64,000 nucleotides of DNA from Flavobacterium lipolyticum (GCF_020905335.1 NZ_JAJJMN010000001.1:2108001-2172000); one strand, 5' to 3'. Shown: positions 43,448 to 52,716, counted from the stretch's first letter. Notes: generated by a model from the letters alone, not told the origin. Made by a program: numbers and translations.

Positions 43448-43747
43448 TTATTCTGAAAGACACCTGTCTTCAAATAAATTGCCGTCTTCATCTACAGCAA
43501 CAAGAATGCTTGTCTTTCGTGAAAGTGTTATTGTAAAATAGATCCATACTGTAATCCAGAGTCCGAATGTGATACAGGTCAGAAAGAGGTGCAGCGGATG
43601 ATTGATTGCTTTTGGTTTTTTGGATAAAACCACATACGGGAGCTTTTCATTATGCTCCACAACCACAAATCCATTTCGTGTTTTGGCAGAAATCATCTGA
43701 TGAAATTGATCCAAACTCTTTTCGTTTATAAATTGATAGGTTTCCAT
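43448..43747 (-). CDS. Small hypothetical membrane protein
   Basis: 99 aa. Residues 1-48 are soluble (INEKSLDQFHQMISAKTRNGFVVVEHNEKLPYVVLSKK), then one or two helices (HLFLTCITFGLWITVWIYFTIT) and a short tail (SILVAVDEDGNLFEDRCLSE). No family recognised. It is divergent from the sigma factor gene with a 148-bp gap. A 122-bp gap separates it from the lipoprotein gene on the same strand. Confidence 0.6.
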   Translation of the reverse strand: METYQFINEKSLDQFHQMISAKTRNGFVVVEHNEKLPYVVLSKKPKAINHPLHLFLTCITFGLWITVWIYFTITLSRKTSILVAVDEDGNLFEDRCLSE

Positions 43748-43895
43748 TTTCCTGATTTTTGATGGTTTTTAGATTCTTCTCTGAGACTATTTTAGGAGCT
43801 CTTTACTATTACATCAACTTGATTTGTTAATTGTTACCTTATGACATGAAATTTATTTCCAATTGTTTTTTAAATTAGCTACAAAATGATTCTTT

Positions 43896-44480
43896 ATGGT
43901 TAAGAGTAAAATTCATCCCGATCAAATGTATATTGAAGGCATTGCTGCAAATAACTCTGCAGTCATTCAAAGCATTTACAAAAAATTCGTTCCCAAGGTG
44001 GTCATGTTTGTCATGAACAATTCCGGAGATAAGGAACATGCTCAGGATGTGGTTCAGGAAGTCATGATTTTACTTTTTAATCAGGCCAAAGCGAAGACAT
44101 TGCAATTGACTTGTCCTTTTGACGCTTACTTTTTTTTATTGTGCAAAAGGAAATGGCTTAACGAACTTAAAAAAACATCCAATAAAGGGGTAACAATTAA
44201 TGAGGATGCAGTATCTATGAATGAATCTGCTCTTGAATTAATTGGTCAAACCGAAGAATTTGATGAAAGACAACAGCTCTTTGATGTCATGTTTCAAAAA
44301 TTGGGAGACAAATGTCAGGAGTTGTTAAAACTAAGTTTCACCACCAAAACCATGGAAGAAGTTGCAGCGAAACTCAATGTGACTTACGGGTATGTTCGTA
44401 AGAAAAAATCGTTGTGCGTAGGGCAATTGACACAGTGGATTCAGGAAGCCGGGAATTTTAAATCGTTAAAAAATAATTAG
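43896..44480 (+). CDS. ECF-type RNA polymerase sigma factor
   Basis: 194 aa. Region 2 spans about 20-95 (NNSAVIQSIYKKFVPKVVMFV, DKEHAQDVVQEVMILLF), region 4 about 130-185 (LGDKCQELLKLSFTTKTMEEVAAKLNVTYGYVRKKKSLCVGQL), which has the helix-turn-helix. It lies 2 bp before a membrane TPR protein with the layout of an anti-sigma factor. The divergent CHAT/PKD/lipoprotein group is a plausible regulon, but no shared promoter motif could be confirmed by eye. Confidence 0.88.
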   Translation: MVKSKIHPDQMYIEGIAANNSAVIQSIYKKFVPKVVMFVMNNSGDKEHAQDVVQEVMILLFNQAKAKTLQLTCPFDAYFFLLCKRKWLNELKKTSNKGVTINEDAVSMNESALELIGQTEEFDERQQLFDVMFQKLGDKCQELLKLSFTTKTMEEVAAKLNVTYGYVRKKKSLCVGQLTQWIQEAGNFKSLKNN

Positions 44481-44482
44481 TC

Positions 44483-45208
44483 ATGAACGAAGAACGTTAC
44501 ATATTATTCGATCAATATCTTCAGGGAGAAATGACTGTTGAGGAAAAAGATAGTTTTGAGAAACAATTGTCTGAGGATCATGAACTGGCTTCAGCCTTTG
44601 AAACTTTCAAAGAAGTGCAGTTGCAGCTCAAAAGTAAATTTGAACACGAAAGAGAGAGAGAAGCCTTTACGGCAAATCTGACGGAGATTTCAGAGAAACA
44701 TTTCAATACAAATAAACCTAAAGTGGTTCAGATGCGCCCTTGGTATTTTGCAGCAGCGGCATCGATCGTTATTTTATTCGGATTGTTCTTTTTTGATTAC
44801 AATCAGAATCCTGATTTTGAAGATTTTAATCATCCCGAAACCGCTTCTTTTGTCGAACGTGGTGATGCGGATGAAACGTTAAAACAAGCAGAAAAAGCAT
44901 TCAACGAAAAGAATTATGAACTGGCAATTCCGTTTTTTGAAGAAATTTTAAAAGAGAATAAAACACCTGAAATACAATATTTTTATGGGGTTTCTTTACT
45001 GGAAGAAAGTGATTATAAAGAAGCAGAAGCAGTTTTTAATGAACTAAAATCAGGTTCTTCAGCTTACAAAGAAAAAGCCAAATGGAGTCTGGCACTGTCC
45101 AAATTAAAACAGAAAGATTACAATGCCTGCAGAGAAATCCTGCAGACCATTTCGCAGGATTATGAAAACTACGATGATGTTCAGGAGTTGCTGGACGAGT
45201 TAGATTGA
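44483..45208 (+). CDS. Membrane TPR protein, probable anti-sigma partner
   Basis: 241 aa. Residues 1-85 are cytoplasmic and start with a FDQYLQGEMTVEEKDSFEKQL motif seen in anti-sigma-like proteins; a single helix at about 87-105 (WYFAAAASIVILFGLFFF); and a C-terminal TPR domain outside (DADETLKQAEKAFNEKNYELAIPFFEEIL, YKEAEAVFNELK, DYNACREILQTI). It starts 2 bp after the sigma gene. Likely to hold the sigma factor until its TPR part senses a partner, possibly the TPR-CHAT protein; that is inference. Confidence 0.78.
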   Translation: MNEERYILFDQYLQGEMTVEEKDSFEKQLSEDHELASAFETFKEVQLQLKSKFEHEREREAFTANLTEISEKHFNTNKPKVVQMRPWYFAAAASIVILFGLFFFDYNQNPDFEDFNHPETASFVERGDADETLKQAEKAFNEKNYELAIPFFEEILKENKTPEIQYFYGVSLLEESDYKEAEAVFNELKSGSSAYKEKAKWSLALSKLKQKDYNACREILQTISQDYENYDDVQELLDELD

Positions 45209-45244
45209 TTGTTTACTTAAAAAGGGGAAAATTATTATACTTTC

Positions 45245-45278
45245 AAACCGGACAGGCTTTTAAAACCTGTCCGGTTTA
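45245..45278 (+). terminator. Hairpin terminator after the sigma operon
   Basis: AAACCGGACAGG (45245-45256) and CCTGTCCGGTTT (45267-45278) pair perfectly around CTTTTAAAA. A near-identical hairpin follows the next gene at 47072-47104. Confidence 0.8.
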
Positions 45279-45403
45279 TTTATATACAAAAGGTTTTTTA
45301 CGTAAAGTCGTAAACAAATCCGGATTTTTAGTTTTACATTCGGCTGATTTTTTTTTTCAGAAAAATTTACCAAAAAACAATTTCAACCTAACCAGTTATT
45401 TAC

Positions 45404-47050
45404 ATGAACAAAATTACTTTAGTTCTACTTATTGTATGCACTCAAACGATCTTTGCCTCTGCCAAAATCACAGAAACCGAAAAACTTACTGCGACCTGCA
45501 AAGTTTGGGGATTCTTAAAATATTATCACCCAAAAATTGGCAGTGGACAAGTGAATTGGGACAGTCAGCTTTTAGAAAAATTACCATTAATAGAAAAAGC
45601 GCAAACCAAAGAAGAGTTTTCACTAATTCTCGAAAACTGGATTGATGATTTAGGAGAAGTTAAAATGGTTGCGCCAATTGTAATCCCAAAAGAGGTTGAA
45701 TTCTTCGATAAAAATTTTGACTTAAGCTGGTTTAATAATAAGCTGTTTTCTAAAAAACTTTCCAAAAAATTGAAGTTTATCGAAAATAACAGATTTCAAA
45801 GCAATGAGGAATTTGATTATAATTTTGATAGTTTTAAGTATCTGAAAAACTATTTCGATCTGGATTACACCAATAAAAGTTCTCGAATACTAATGTTGTT
45901 TGCCTATTGGAATGTGATAGAATATTATTTTCCGTATAAATATGTAATGGATCAAAAGTGGGATCTGAGTTTACAGCAGGTACTGCCACTTGTGCTTGAG
46001 GCTAAAAAAGGAAATGAATTTTACATAGCACTTAAAAAACTGACAGCCAAGCTCAATGACAGTCATGTCGAAACAACAACGTACGGACCAGAAGTTGTCG
46101 GGAAAAGACCGGTTTACTTTCCTGCAACGGGTAGAATAATCGAAGAAAAACTGGTTGTTACAGAGATATTAGGGGATAGTCTGGCTCAGGCAGACAATAT
46201 AAAAATCGGAGATGTAATTACAAAAATAAAGGGCAAAACGATAAAAGAGCTAATTCAGGAGAATCGGGACTTCATCAGTGCTTCCAACGAGGCTAAGTTT
46301 TTAGATAAAGTTACGTTGCCTATTTTGAAAAGTTACGATGAAAATGTTGAGGTAGAATTTTTAAAAGACGGCCAGTACGAAACAAAATCAATGATTTGGT
46401 TTAATTACCATGATTCTCATCGAAATGAATTTAAAAAGGGAGCTATTAAAAAGAAAGAGAAATTTAAACTGTTAGACAATAATATTGGTTATGTAGATAT
46501 GGGGATCATAAAGAATAGACATATTCCGGATATGATTGAAGCTCTGAAATCTACACAGGCAATTGTTTTTGATATGCGAAATTATCCCAATGAAACGTAT
46601 GAATTAATCGCCAATTTTTTGAATCCTGCGGAAAAAAAATTCTGCGATTACACCATGCCCTATTTAAATTATCCGGGACGTTATACATGGAAAGAAGGGA
46701 TAAAGTGCGGATTTGAAAACAAAGATAATTATAAAGGGAAAGTTGTAGTGTTGCTTAATGAGCAATCTATGAGTCAATCTGAATGGACAGCAATGTGTTT
46801 TCAAGCCGCAGGGAATACCACCATAATCGGAAGCCAGACCGCAGGAACAGACGGGAATGTATTTGATCTTGAATTTAAAGGATTTCATACCCGATATACC
46901 GGAATTGGGGTTTATTATACGGATCGACGTGAAACCCAGAGAATTGGGATTGTTCCGGATATTGAAGTCAAACCAACCATCAAAGGAATTCAGGAAGGTA
47001 AAGACGAAGTTCTGGATCGCGCATTACTGTTTGTTAAAACAGGGAAATAA
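45404..47050 (+). CDS. S41-family (C-terminal processing) peptidase
   Basis: 548 aa. Signal peptide MNKITLVLLIVCTQTIFASA. N-terminal helical part (LTATCKVWGFLKYYHPKIG), a PDZ-like region near 245-285 (VVTEILGDSLAQADNIKIGDVITKIKGKTI), and the S41 core (KFKLLDNNIGYVDMGIIKN, AIVFDMRNYPNE, VVVLLNEQSMSQSEWTAMCF, IGSQTAGTDGN). The nucleophile is expected at the second serine of SMSQSEW. Extracytoplasmic serine protease. Monocistronic, flanked by two copies of the same terminator. Confidence 0.85.
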   Translation: MNKITLVLLIVCTQTIFASAKITETEKLTATCKVWGFLKYYHPKIGSGQVNWDSQLLEKLPLIEKAQTKEEFSLILENWIDDLGEVKMVAPIVIPKEVEFFDKNFDLSWFNNKLFSKKLSKKLKFIENNRFQSNEEFDYNFDSFKYLKNYFDLDYTNKSSRILMLFAYWNVIEYYFPYKYVMDQKWDLSLQQVLPLVLEAKKGNEFYIALKKLTAKLNDSHVETTTYGPEVVGKRPVYFPATGRIIEEKLVVTEILGDSLAQADNIKIGDVITKIKGKTIKELIQENRDFISASNEAKFLDKVTLPILKSYDENVEVEFLKDGQYETKSMIWFNYHDSHRNEFKKGAIKKKEKFKLLDNNIGYVDMGIIKNRHIPDMIEALKSTQAIVFDMRNYPNETYELIANFLNPAEKKFCDYTMPYLNYPGRYTWKEGIKCGFENKDNYKGKVVVLLNEQSMSQSEWTAMCFQAAGNTTIIGSQTAGTDGNVFDLEFKGFHTRYTGIGVYYTDRRETQRIGIVPDIEVKPTIKGIQEGKDEVLDRALLFVKTGK

Positions 47051-47071
47051 CCAAATGTTTAATACGGATTC

Positions 47072-47104
47072 AAACCGGACAGGCTTTTAAAACCTGTCGG
47101 GTTT
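47072..47104 (+). terminator. Hairpin terminator after the S41 gene
   Basis: AAACCGGACAGG at 47072-47083 and CCTGTCGGGTTT at 47093-47104; one base differs from the hairpin at 45245. Further AATCCG/CCGCG repeats continue to about 47170. Confidence 0.75.
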
Positions 47105-47117
47105 ACTTTTAGAAAAA

Positions 47118-47170
47118 ATCCGTTTTTATCCGCGTTTTCACGAAGTGAATCCGTAAAAATCCGCGTGCCA
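47118..47170 (+). repeat. ATCCGCG-type dispersed repeat
   Basis: Short direct and inverted words (AATCCGTTTTTATCCGCG, GTAAAAATCCGCG) around TTCACGAAGTGAA, a 13-base palindrome. Intergenic repeat of a type common in flavobacteria; no gene here. Confidence 0.5.
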
Positions 47171-47244
47171 TTTTTCCTCATTTTATTCAAATTGGGAAAG
47201 TTTTTAATATTATCGTAATTTTGGGCCATTAAAAATTATAACAA

Positions 47245-48024
47245 TTGAATTTGAAGCCCATAATTACCGATACACATACCCATTTATATTCTGAAGAATT
47301 TGATCAGGACCGCGACGAGATGATGCAGAGAGCTATAAATGCCGGAGTAACCCGTTTTTTTATTCCTGCGATTGATGCCGCTGCCACACAGTCGATGTAC
47401 GATCTGGAGCAAAATTATCCGGATTATGTATACCTGATGATGGGGTTGCATCCGACCTATGTGAAAGACAATTACGAAGAAGAATTAAAACATGTAGAAA
47501 CGGAGCTGGCCAAACGAAAGTTTTACGCTGTGGGTGAAATCGGAATCGATTTGTACTGGGATCAAACGCATCTAAAAGAGCAGCAAATTGCTTTTAAAAG
47601 ACAAATTCAACTGGCAAAACAATACAAATTACCTATTGTAATTCACTGTCGTGAGGCTTTTGATGAAATCTTTGAAGTACTGGAAGAGGAAAAATCAGCG
47701 GATTTATTTGGAATTTTTCATTGCTTTTCAGGTACATACGAGCAGGCAGTTCAGGCGCTGTCTTACAATATGAAGCTGGGAATTGGCGGAGTGGTAACTT
47801 TCAAGAACGGAAAAATCGATCAGTTTCTAAATCAGATCGATTTAAAACACATCGTTCTGGAAACCGATTCGCCTTATTTAGCTCCAATTCCATACCGTGG
47901 AAAGCGAAATGAAAGTAGTTATCTGGTAAATGTTATCGCCAAATTAGCCGATATATATGATGTTTCTGAGGCAGAAATTGCAGAGCGAACCACTCAGAAT
48001 TCTAAAGACGTTTTTGGGATTTAA
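47245..48024 (+). CDS. TatD-family metal-dependent DNase
   Basis: 259 aa. Metal-binding set in order: DTHTHL at 9-14, GEIGIDLYWD around 97, HCREAFDEI near 135, HCFSG near 160 and LETDSPYLAP near 210. A cytoplasmic deoxyribonuclease or deacylase of the amidohydrolase superfamily. No in-frame ATG exists near the start; the first codon is TTG at 47245 (or the TTG two codons on), just before the invariant ITDTHTH stretch. The transcript may continue into the acyltransferase 64 bp downstream. Confidence 0.88.
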   Translation: MNLKPIITDTHTHLYSEEFDQDRDEMMQRAINAGVTRFFIPAIDAAATQSMYDLEQNYPDYVYLMMGLHPTYVKDNYEEELKHVETELAKRKFYAVGEIGIDLYWDQTHLKEQQIAFKRQIQLAKQYKLPIVIHCREAFDEIFEVLEEEKSADLFGIFHCFSGTYEQAVQALSYNMKLGIGGVVTFKNGKIDQFLNQIDLKHIVLETDSPYLAPIPYRGKRNESSYLVNVIAKLADIYDVSEAEIAERTTQNSKDVFGI

Positions 48025-48088
48025 CCCGTACCTTACAATAGTTTAATTTTTTTTTTGTTCTTTTGCCCACTTAATACCAATATAAATA

Positions 48089-49225
48089 ATGCAGAGATTT
48101 GATGCCATTCGACCGTTTTATGATTCTGAAATAAATGAAGCACTTCATGATGTAGTCAATCATCCAATGATGAAAACCATGATGAACTTTACTTTTCCGG
48201 AAGTAGCAGATGAGGTTTGGAAAGAGCAGCTAAAAAAGACACATTCTATTCGTGATTTTCAATGCAACTTTATTTATAACACTATACAAAAAGTTTTAGA
48301 GAAAAGTTCTGAAGGTCTTACTACTTCAGGATTTGAAAAACTGGAAAAAAACACCTCTTACTTATTCATCTCTAATCACAGAGATATATTATTAGATACT
48401 ACTTTATTAAATGTTTGCCTTTTTGAGCACGGATTAGTCATGACGGCCTCTGCGATTGGAGACAATCTGGTTAAAAAAGCATTCCTGAGTACTTTAGCAA
48501 AACTAAATCGAAACTTTTTGGTTCTAAGAGGTTTATCGCCAAGAGAAATGCTGCAGAGTTCTAAATTATTATCGGAATATATCGGACAATTATTACTTCG
48601 TGAGAATCGTTCGGTTTGGATTGCACAGAGAGAAGGCCGTACCAAAGACGGAAACGATGAAACCAATCCGGGAGTTTTAAAAATGATCGGAATGGGATCT
48701 GATGAGCCTAATCTAATGGATTATTTTAAGAAATTAAAAATTGTTCCCGTGTCCATTTCATACGAATACGATCCAACAGATGTTCTGAAGATGCCACAGT
48801 TAATGGCCGAAGCCAATAATGAGGTTTATGTTAAAGACAAAAACGAAGATTTCATGAATATCCTGAGTGGTATCATGGGAACTAAAAAAAGAATACACAT
48901 TTCGGTTGGAGATGTTTTAGATACAGAAATCGATCAGATTACAGCCGAGAATGACAATGCCAACAAACAAGTACAGGCTTTGGCTCAGGTTATTGACGAT
49001 TCGGTTTTGAAAAATTATCAATTATGGCCAACTAATTTTATTGCTTACGATATTTTAAACGAGACCAATAAGTTTGCTCATCTGTACAAAGAAAGCGAAA
49101 AATCGTTGTTCGAGCGTCGTTTAGAAATGCGTATCGGAAGTGATAACCCAGTAACAAGACAAGGATTTTTGGCCATGTACGCTAATCCGGTTGTTAATAA
49201 ATTAAAATATCAGGATGTCATCTAA
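48089..49225 (+). CDS. Glycerol-3-phosphate/1-acyl-GP acyltransferase family protein
   Basis: 378 aa. The PlsC-type catalytic motif NHRDILLD (NHx4D) is near residue 94, FLVLRGLSPREM near 150 and the phosphate-binding REGRTKDGND near 178. No strong membrane helix in the part read. Length exceeds simple PlsC (240 aa); there is an N-terminal 80-residue extension and a C-terminal 120-residue extension. Role in membrane phospholipid synthesis is likely. Its stop overlaps the next gene's start by 11 bp. Confidence 0.8.
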   Translation: MQRFDAIRPFYDSEINEALHDVVNHPMMKTMMNFTFPEVADEVWKEQLKKTHSIRDFQCNFIYNTIQKVLEKSSEGLTTSGFEKLEKNTSYLFISNHRDILLDTTLLNVCLFEHGLVMTASAIGDNLVKKAFLSTLAKLNRNFLVLRGLSPREMLQSSKLLSEYIGQLLLRENRSVWIAQREGRTKDGNDETNPGVLKMIGMGSDEPNLMDYFKKLKIVPVSISYEYDPTDVLKMPQLMAEANNEVYVKDKNEDFMNILSGIMGTKKRIHISVGDVLDTEIDQITAENDNANKQVQALAQVIDDSVLKNYQLWPTNFIAYDILNETNKFAHLYKESEKSLFERRLEMRIGSDNPVTRQGFLAMYANPVVNKLKYQDVI

Positions 49226-50246
49226 ACCAAAAATACTACTAATCTATACTGGTGGAACTATCGGTATGAGTAAAGATTTTGAGACAGGCGCGCTCAAAGC
49301 GTTCAACTTTGGTAAATTATTACAAAAGATACCTGAAATCAAACAATTGGACTGCGATATTGAAACGGTTTCGTTTGAAGAGCCGATAGATTCCTCGAAT
49401 ATGAATCCTCAAGAGTGGACGAAAATTGCCGCTATTATTGAGGAAAATTATATTGCTTACGACGGGTTTGTAGTACTTCATGGTTCAGATACCATGTCGT
49501 ATTCCGCTTCGGCATTGAGTTTTATGTTGGAGAATTTGGCAAAACCAGTAGTGTTTACAGGTTCCCAGCTTCCGATAGGAGACTTGCGTACCGATGCTAA
49601 AGAAAACCTGATTACAGCCATTCAGATTGCTTCATTGCAGGAAAACGGAAAACCGGTAATCACGGAGGTTTGTTTGTATTTTGAATATAAACTGTACCGC
49701 GGTAACCGAACTTCAAAAGTAAATGCAGAACATTTCAGAGCATTTACAGCACCAAACTATCCGGAATTAGTAGAGTCAGGAGTTCATTTAAAGTTGAACA
49801 CACATTTATTTCTTCCTGTAAAGACAGACGCGAAACTAATCGTTCATAAAGAAATGGACAATCATGTTGCAATCATCAAAATGTTCCCTGGAATGAGTGA
49901 AGTGGTTTTAGCTTCAATTCTGGCGATTAAAGATCTAAAGGGAATCGTTTTGGAAACCTACGGTTCCGGTAATGCACCAACTGAAGACTGGTTTTTAGAT
50001 TTGATTGAGAAAGCAATTCAGTCCGGATTACACATTGTTAACGTGACTCAATGTTCAGGTGGAAGCGTCAATATGGGACAATACGAAACCAGTACCGCTT
50101 TAAAATCTCTTGGAGTTATCTCCGGAAAGGACATTACCACGGAAGCAGCCATAACAAAATTAATGTATCTGCTGGGACAAAATATTCCGCAAACTGAATT
50201 TAAGGCAATTTTCGAAACAGCTTTACGCGGGGAGATTTCGCTATAA
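49215..50246 (+). CDS. ansA: Type I L-asparaginase
   Basis: 343 aa, no signal peptide (cytoplasmic type I). Catalytic threonine motif IYTGGTIGMS at 10-19 and the second motif LHGSDTMSYSASALSFML near 88-105, plus GLKGI-type LKGIVLETYGSGNAP. Hydrolyses asparagine to aspartate. It overlaps the acyltransferase by 11 bp (ATGTCATCTAA), so the two are co-transcribed although functionally unrelated. Confidence 0.9.
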   Translation: MSSKPKILLIYTGGTIGMSKDFETGALKAFNFGKLLQKIPEIKQLDCDIETVSFEEPIDSSNMNPQEWTKIAAIIEENYIAYDGFVVLHGSDTMSYSASALSFMLENLAKPVVFTGSQLPIGDLRTDAKENLITAIQIASLQENGKPVITEVCLYFEYKLYRGNRTSKVNAEHFRAFTAPNYPELVESGVHLKLNTHLFLPVKTDAKLIVHKEMDNHVAIIKMFPGMSEVVLASILAIKDLKGIVLETYGSGNAPTEDWFLDLIEKAIQSGLHIVNVTQCSGGSVNMGQYETSTALKSLGVISGKDITTEAAITKLMYLLGQNIPQTEFKAIFETALRGEISL

Positions 50247-50321
50247 GATAAAATTCCAAATTATAAATTCCAGGTTCCAAACGTTTGCTGATTATATCTT
50301 CATTTTGGAATTTGGAGTTTA
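50247..50321. repeat. Convergent-gene palindrome (AATTCCAAA type)
   Basis: AAATTCCAAA at 50251-50260 and TTTTGGAATTT around 50304-50314 are complementary, with AAATTCCAGGTTCCAAA in between. It lies between the convergent asparaginase and MFS genes and may end both transcripts; no U-run of terminator quality. Confidence 0.5.
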
Positions 50322-51554
50322 TCAATTTTTGTAGCGAACCTCACAAGTTCCAAACTCTTCTTCAGAACTTTGTTTTTTGTAGTACACATAAACAATTACC
50401 GAAATAATACACACAACACCCTGAATGGCAACAGTTTCTCGGGTTCCGATAATGTGCGAAACATATCCGATAATCAGACTTCCCACAGGAATCATTCCCT
50501 GATACGCCATCAGATAGTAACTAATACTTCTCGAACGCAGGTGCACAGGACTTTGTGTCTGAACGTAAATATTTATAGAGGAAGTTTGTGCCATCATTCC
50601 CAGGCCGCTCAGAGCCATGCAAATAAGCGCCACAGTAAGATTATTGGAATAGGCCAGTACGATAATGCTAAAACCTAATAATAAGCTCGCAGCGATCATT
50701 ATTTTACCCATATTGTCTGCTTTTTTAAGATTGGCCAGATAAATGGCAGACAGTATTGAACCAATTCCGGCAGCACTTTCAAACCAACTGAAAGTCTGCG
50801 CGTTTCCGCTAAAAAGATCCTTGGCAAAAACAGGCATTAAAGTATTGAACGAAATCACAAACAAGCTGCTGCACATTAACATCAGAAGCATTTTGGCCAT
50901 CTCACTTTCTTTTTTAATATAATCCAGACCTTCAAGAAAGTCGTCTACCATTCTCATTTTTTCGGTGGCTTTAATATGCGGTGTGATTTTCATCATCAAT
51001 AAAGAAATCAGAACCGGAATGTAGCTTAAGAAGTTACCAATAAAACAAATGTCCTCACCATAATTGTGCAGAATAATTCCGGCTAAGGCAGGTCCGGCAA
51101 TTCGGGCAAAATTATTCAGCGTAGAGTTTAAGGCCACTGCATTGGGCAAGTCCTCTTTATTGTCAACAATATCAATCATCATCGTTTGTCGGCAAGTCAT
51201 GTCAAAAGAATTGATGATTCCCTGAATTAAACTCAAGGCCAGAATAAAGTTGATGTTGTATATTTTTAGATAAATTAACAGGGCCAAAGCACCTGCCTGA
51301 AGCATCGCCAAAGATTGCAATAGAATCATAGCGCGGTGTCTGTCGTAACGGCCAATAATACTTCCGGCCAAGGGAGCCAGGAACAAGGACGGGATCATGC
51401 TTAAAAATGTCGCTAATCCCAGTAAGAAAACCGAACCCGTCACGCTGTAAATCATCCAGCTTACAGCTGTTTTTTGAAGCCAGGTTCCAATTACAGAAAC
51501 AGATTGTCCGTAAAAGAACAACTTGAAGTTTTTAGATTTTAACGCTTTAAACAT
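50322..51554 (-). CDS. MFS-type exporter (MFS_3, EntS-like)
   Basis: 410 aa with about 12 helices. N-terminal LKSKNFKLFFYGQSVSVIGTWLQKTAVSWMIYSVTGS and the loop GRYDRHRAMI (A-motif-like) are typical of the EntS/bacilysin exporter group. Ends in a charged tail (YYKKQSSEEEFGTCEVRYKN). Divergent from a LysR regulator with a palindrome between, so probably induced by it. Substrate unknown. Confidence 0.85.
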   Translation of the reverse strand: MFKALKSKNFKLFFYGQSVSVIGTWLQKTAVSWMIYSVTGSVFLLGLATFLSMIPSLFLAPLAGSIIGRYDRHRAMILLQSLAMLQAGALALLIYLKIYNINFILALSLIQGIINSFDMTCRQTMMIDIVDNKEDLPNAVALNSTLNNFARIAGPALAGIILHNYGEDICFIGNFLSYIPVLISLLMMKITPHIKATEKMRMVDDFLEGLDYIKKESEMAKMLLMLMCSSLFVISFNTLMPVFAKDLFSGNAQTFSWFESAAGIGSILSAIYLANLKKADNMGKIMIAASLLLGFSIIVLAYSNNLTVALICMALSGLGMMAQTSSINIYVQTQSPVHLRSRSISYYLMAYQGMIPVGSLIIGYVSHIIGTRETVAIQGVVCIISVIVYVYYKKQSSEEEFGTCEVRYKN

Positions 51555-51616
51555 AATGCCTGTTTTTTTTTACAAAGTTCGGGATTATGATTTCATTAGA
51601 AAAATTAATAATTTTA

Positions 51617-51629
51617 CTTATAATAAGTA
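51617..51629. promoter_or_regulatory. LysR-type operator between MFS and lysR genes
   Basis: ACTTAT-A-ATAAGT, a perfect 13-bp palindrome, with a further AACTTAT half-site at 51634-51640, all within 30 bp of the lysR ATG. LysR proteins use such T-N11-A dyads in divergent promoters. Confidence 0.6.
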
Positions 51630-51644
51630 GTAAAACTTATCAGT

Positions 51645-52514
51645 ATGGAAATTTATCAATTGGAATATTTTATAAAAACGGCTGAGGTACTTCATTTTAC
51701 CAAAGCGGCCGAATTGTGTTTTGTAACCCAATCGGGCTTATCACAGCAAATAAAGAAACTCGAAGAAGAACTCGAAATGCCTTTGTTTAAAAGGATCGGT
51801 AAAAAAGTACAGCTTACTGAGGCTGGTGCTGTTTTCCTGATTCACGCCAAAAAAGTTATTGAGAATGTAGAAAACGGAAAACAAGCTATCGAAGATTTAA
51901 ACGAAATGATTGGCGGTGAACTGCGAATTGGCGTAACCTATATCTTCGGACTTTTAATTTTGCCGGTTATCAATACGTTTGCCAAACAATATCCCAATCT
52001 GAAAATTGTCGTCGAATACGGCACGACAGAAGCTTTAGAACAAAAATTATTAACGAACGAATTAGACCTGGTTCTGGTGATTTCGTCACATGAAATAAAT
52101 ATTCCCGTTGAGAAAGTTCCTTTGTTTACGTCACAAATGGTATTGGTTGTTTCGAAAACACATTCTTTAGCGGCTTTAGACAAAATTGCATTTAAGAAAA
52201 TAGAGGAAATTCCGCTTGTTTTGCCTGGAAAAGGTTCAAACTCCAGAGAATTTGTAGAAGAATTATTCGCTAAAAACAAAATGAGACCCAGGATTTCGAT
52301 CGAACTAAACTCCATTCACGCCCTGCTGCAAATGGTGCAGGACAGTGACTGGGCTACTATAGTTGCCGAGAAAGCCCTAAAAGGCTGGGACGACCTCAAA
52401 GCCATTCAGATTACAGGAGTTCCCACAAAAAGAGAATCGTTTATGCTGACCCTTGGAGGCTACCAAAAAAAGGCCGTAAAACTGTTTATGGAAGAATTTC
52501 GAAAAAGTATGTAA
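51645..52514 (+). CDS. LysR-family regulator
   Basis: 289 aa. Winged helix-turn-helix at 1-60 (MEIYQLEYFIKTAEVLHFTKAAELCFVTQSGLSQQIKKLEEEL), then the two-lobe effector domain (GELRIGVTYIFGLLILPVI, LVLPGKGSNSREFVEELF). Divergent from the MFS exporter, its probable target. Effector not readable. Confidence 0.9.
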   Translation: MEIYQLEYFIKTAEVLHFTKAAELCFVTQSGLSQQIKKLEEELEMPLFKRIGKKVQLTEAGAVFLIHAKKVIENVENGKQAIEDLNEMIGGELRIGVTYIFGLLILPVINTFAKQYPNLKIVVEYGTTEALEQKLLTNELDLVLVISSHEINIPVEKVPLFTSQMVLVVSKTHSLAALDKIAFKKIEEIPLVLPGKGSNSREFVEELFAKNKMRPRISIELNSIHALLQMVQDSDWATIVAEKALKGWDDLKAIQITGVPTKRESFMLTLGGYQKKAVKLFMEEFRKSM

Positions 52515-52574
52515 ACTAATATCCGATTTTGTTTTTCTAAGTCATTTTTTTTTATGTTATTTGCAGACCAATTT

Positions 52575-52661
52575 AGAAAGGTGTCCGAGTGGTTGAAGGA
52601 GCTAGCCTGGAAAGCTAGTATATGGGTAACTGTATCGAGGGTTCGAATCCCTTCCTTTCTG
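52575..52661 (+). tRNA. tRNA-Ser (GGA)
   Basis: 87 nt, class II tRNA. Acceptor stem AGAAAGG (52575-52581) pairs with CCTTTCT (52654-52660), discriminator G. Anticodon stem CTAGC/GCTAG encloses loop CTGGAAA, anticodon GGA (reads UCC/UCU). Long variable arm and a TTCGAAT T-loop are present; CCA is not encoded. A partial copy of its 3' half lies at 52867-52912. Confidence 0.95.
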
Positions 52662-52685
52662 CAAATTTTTAACGTAAAGAATACC

Positions 52686-52716
52686 AAACCCCGAAACTTT
52701 TGTTTCGGGGTTTTTT
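52686..52716 (+). terminator. tRNA-Ser terminator
   Basis: AAACCCCGAAAC (52686-52697) pairs with GTTTCGGGGTTT (52702-52713) around a 4-base loop and is followed by a T-run. Confidence 0.9.

Noticed and set aside
45205..45645. 146-aa plus-strand ORF
   Set aside because: Runs through a terminator hairpin and into the S41 peptidase signal peptide in another frame.
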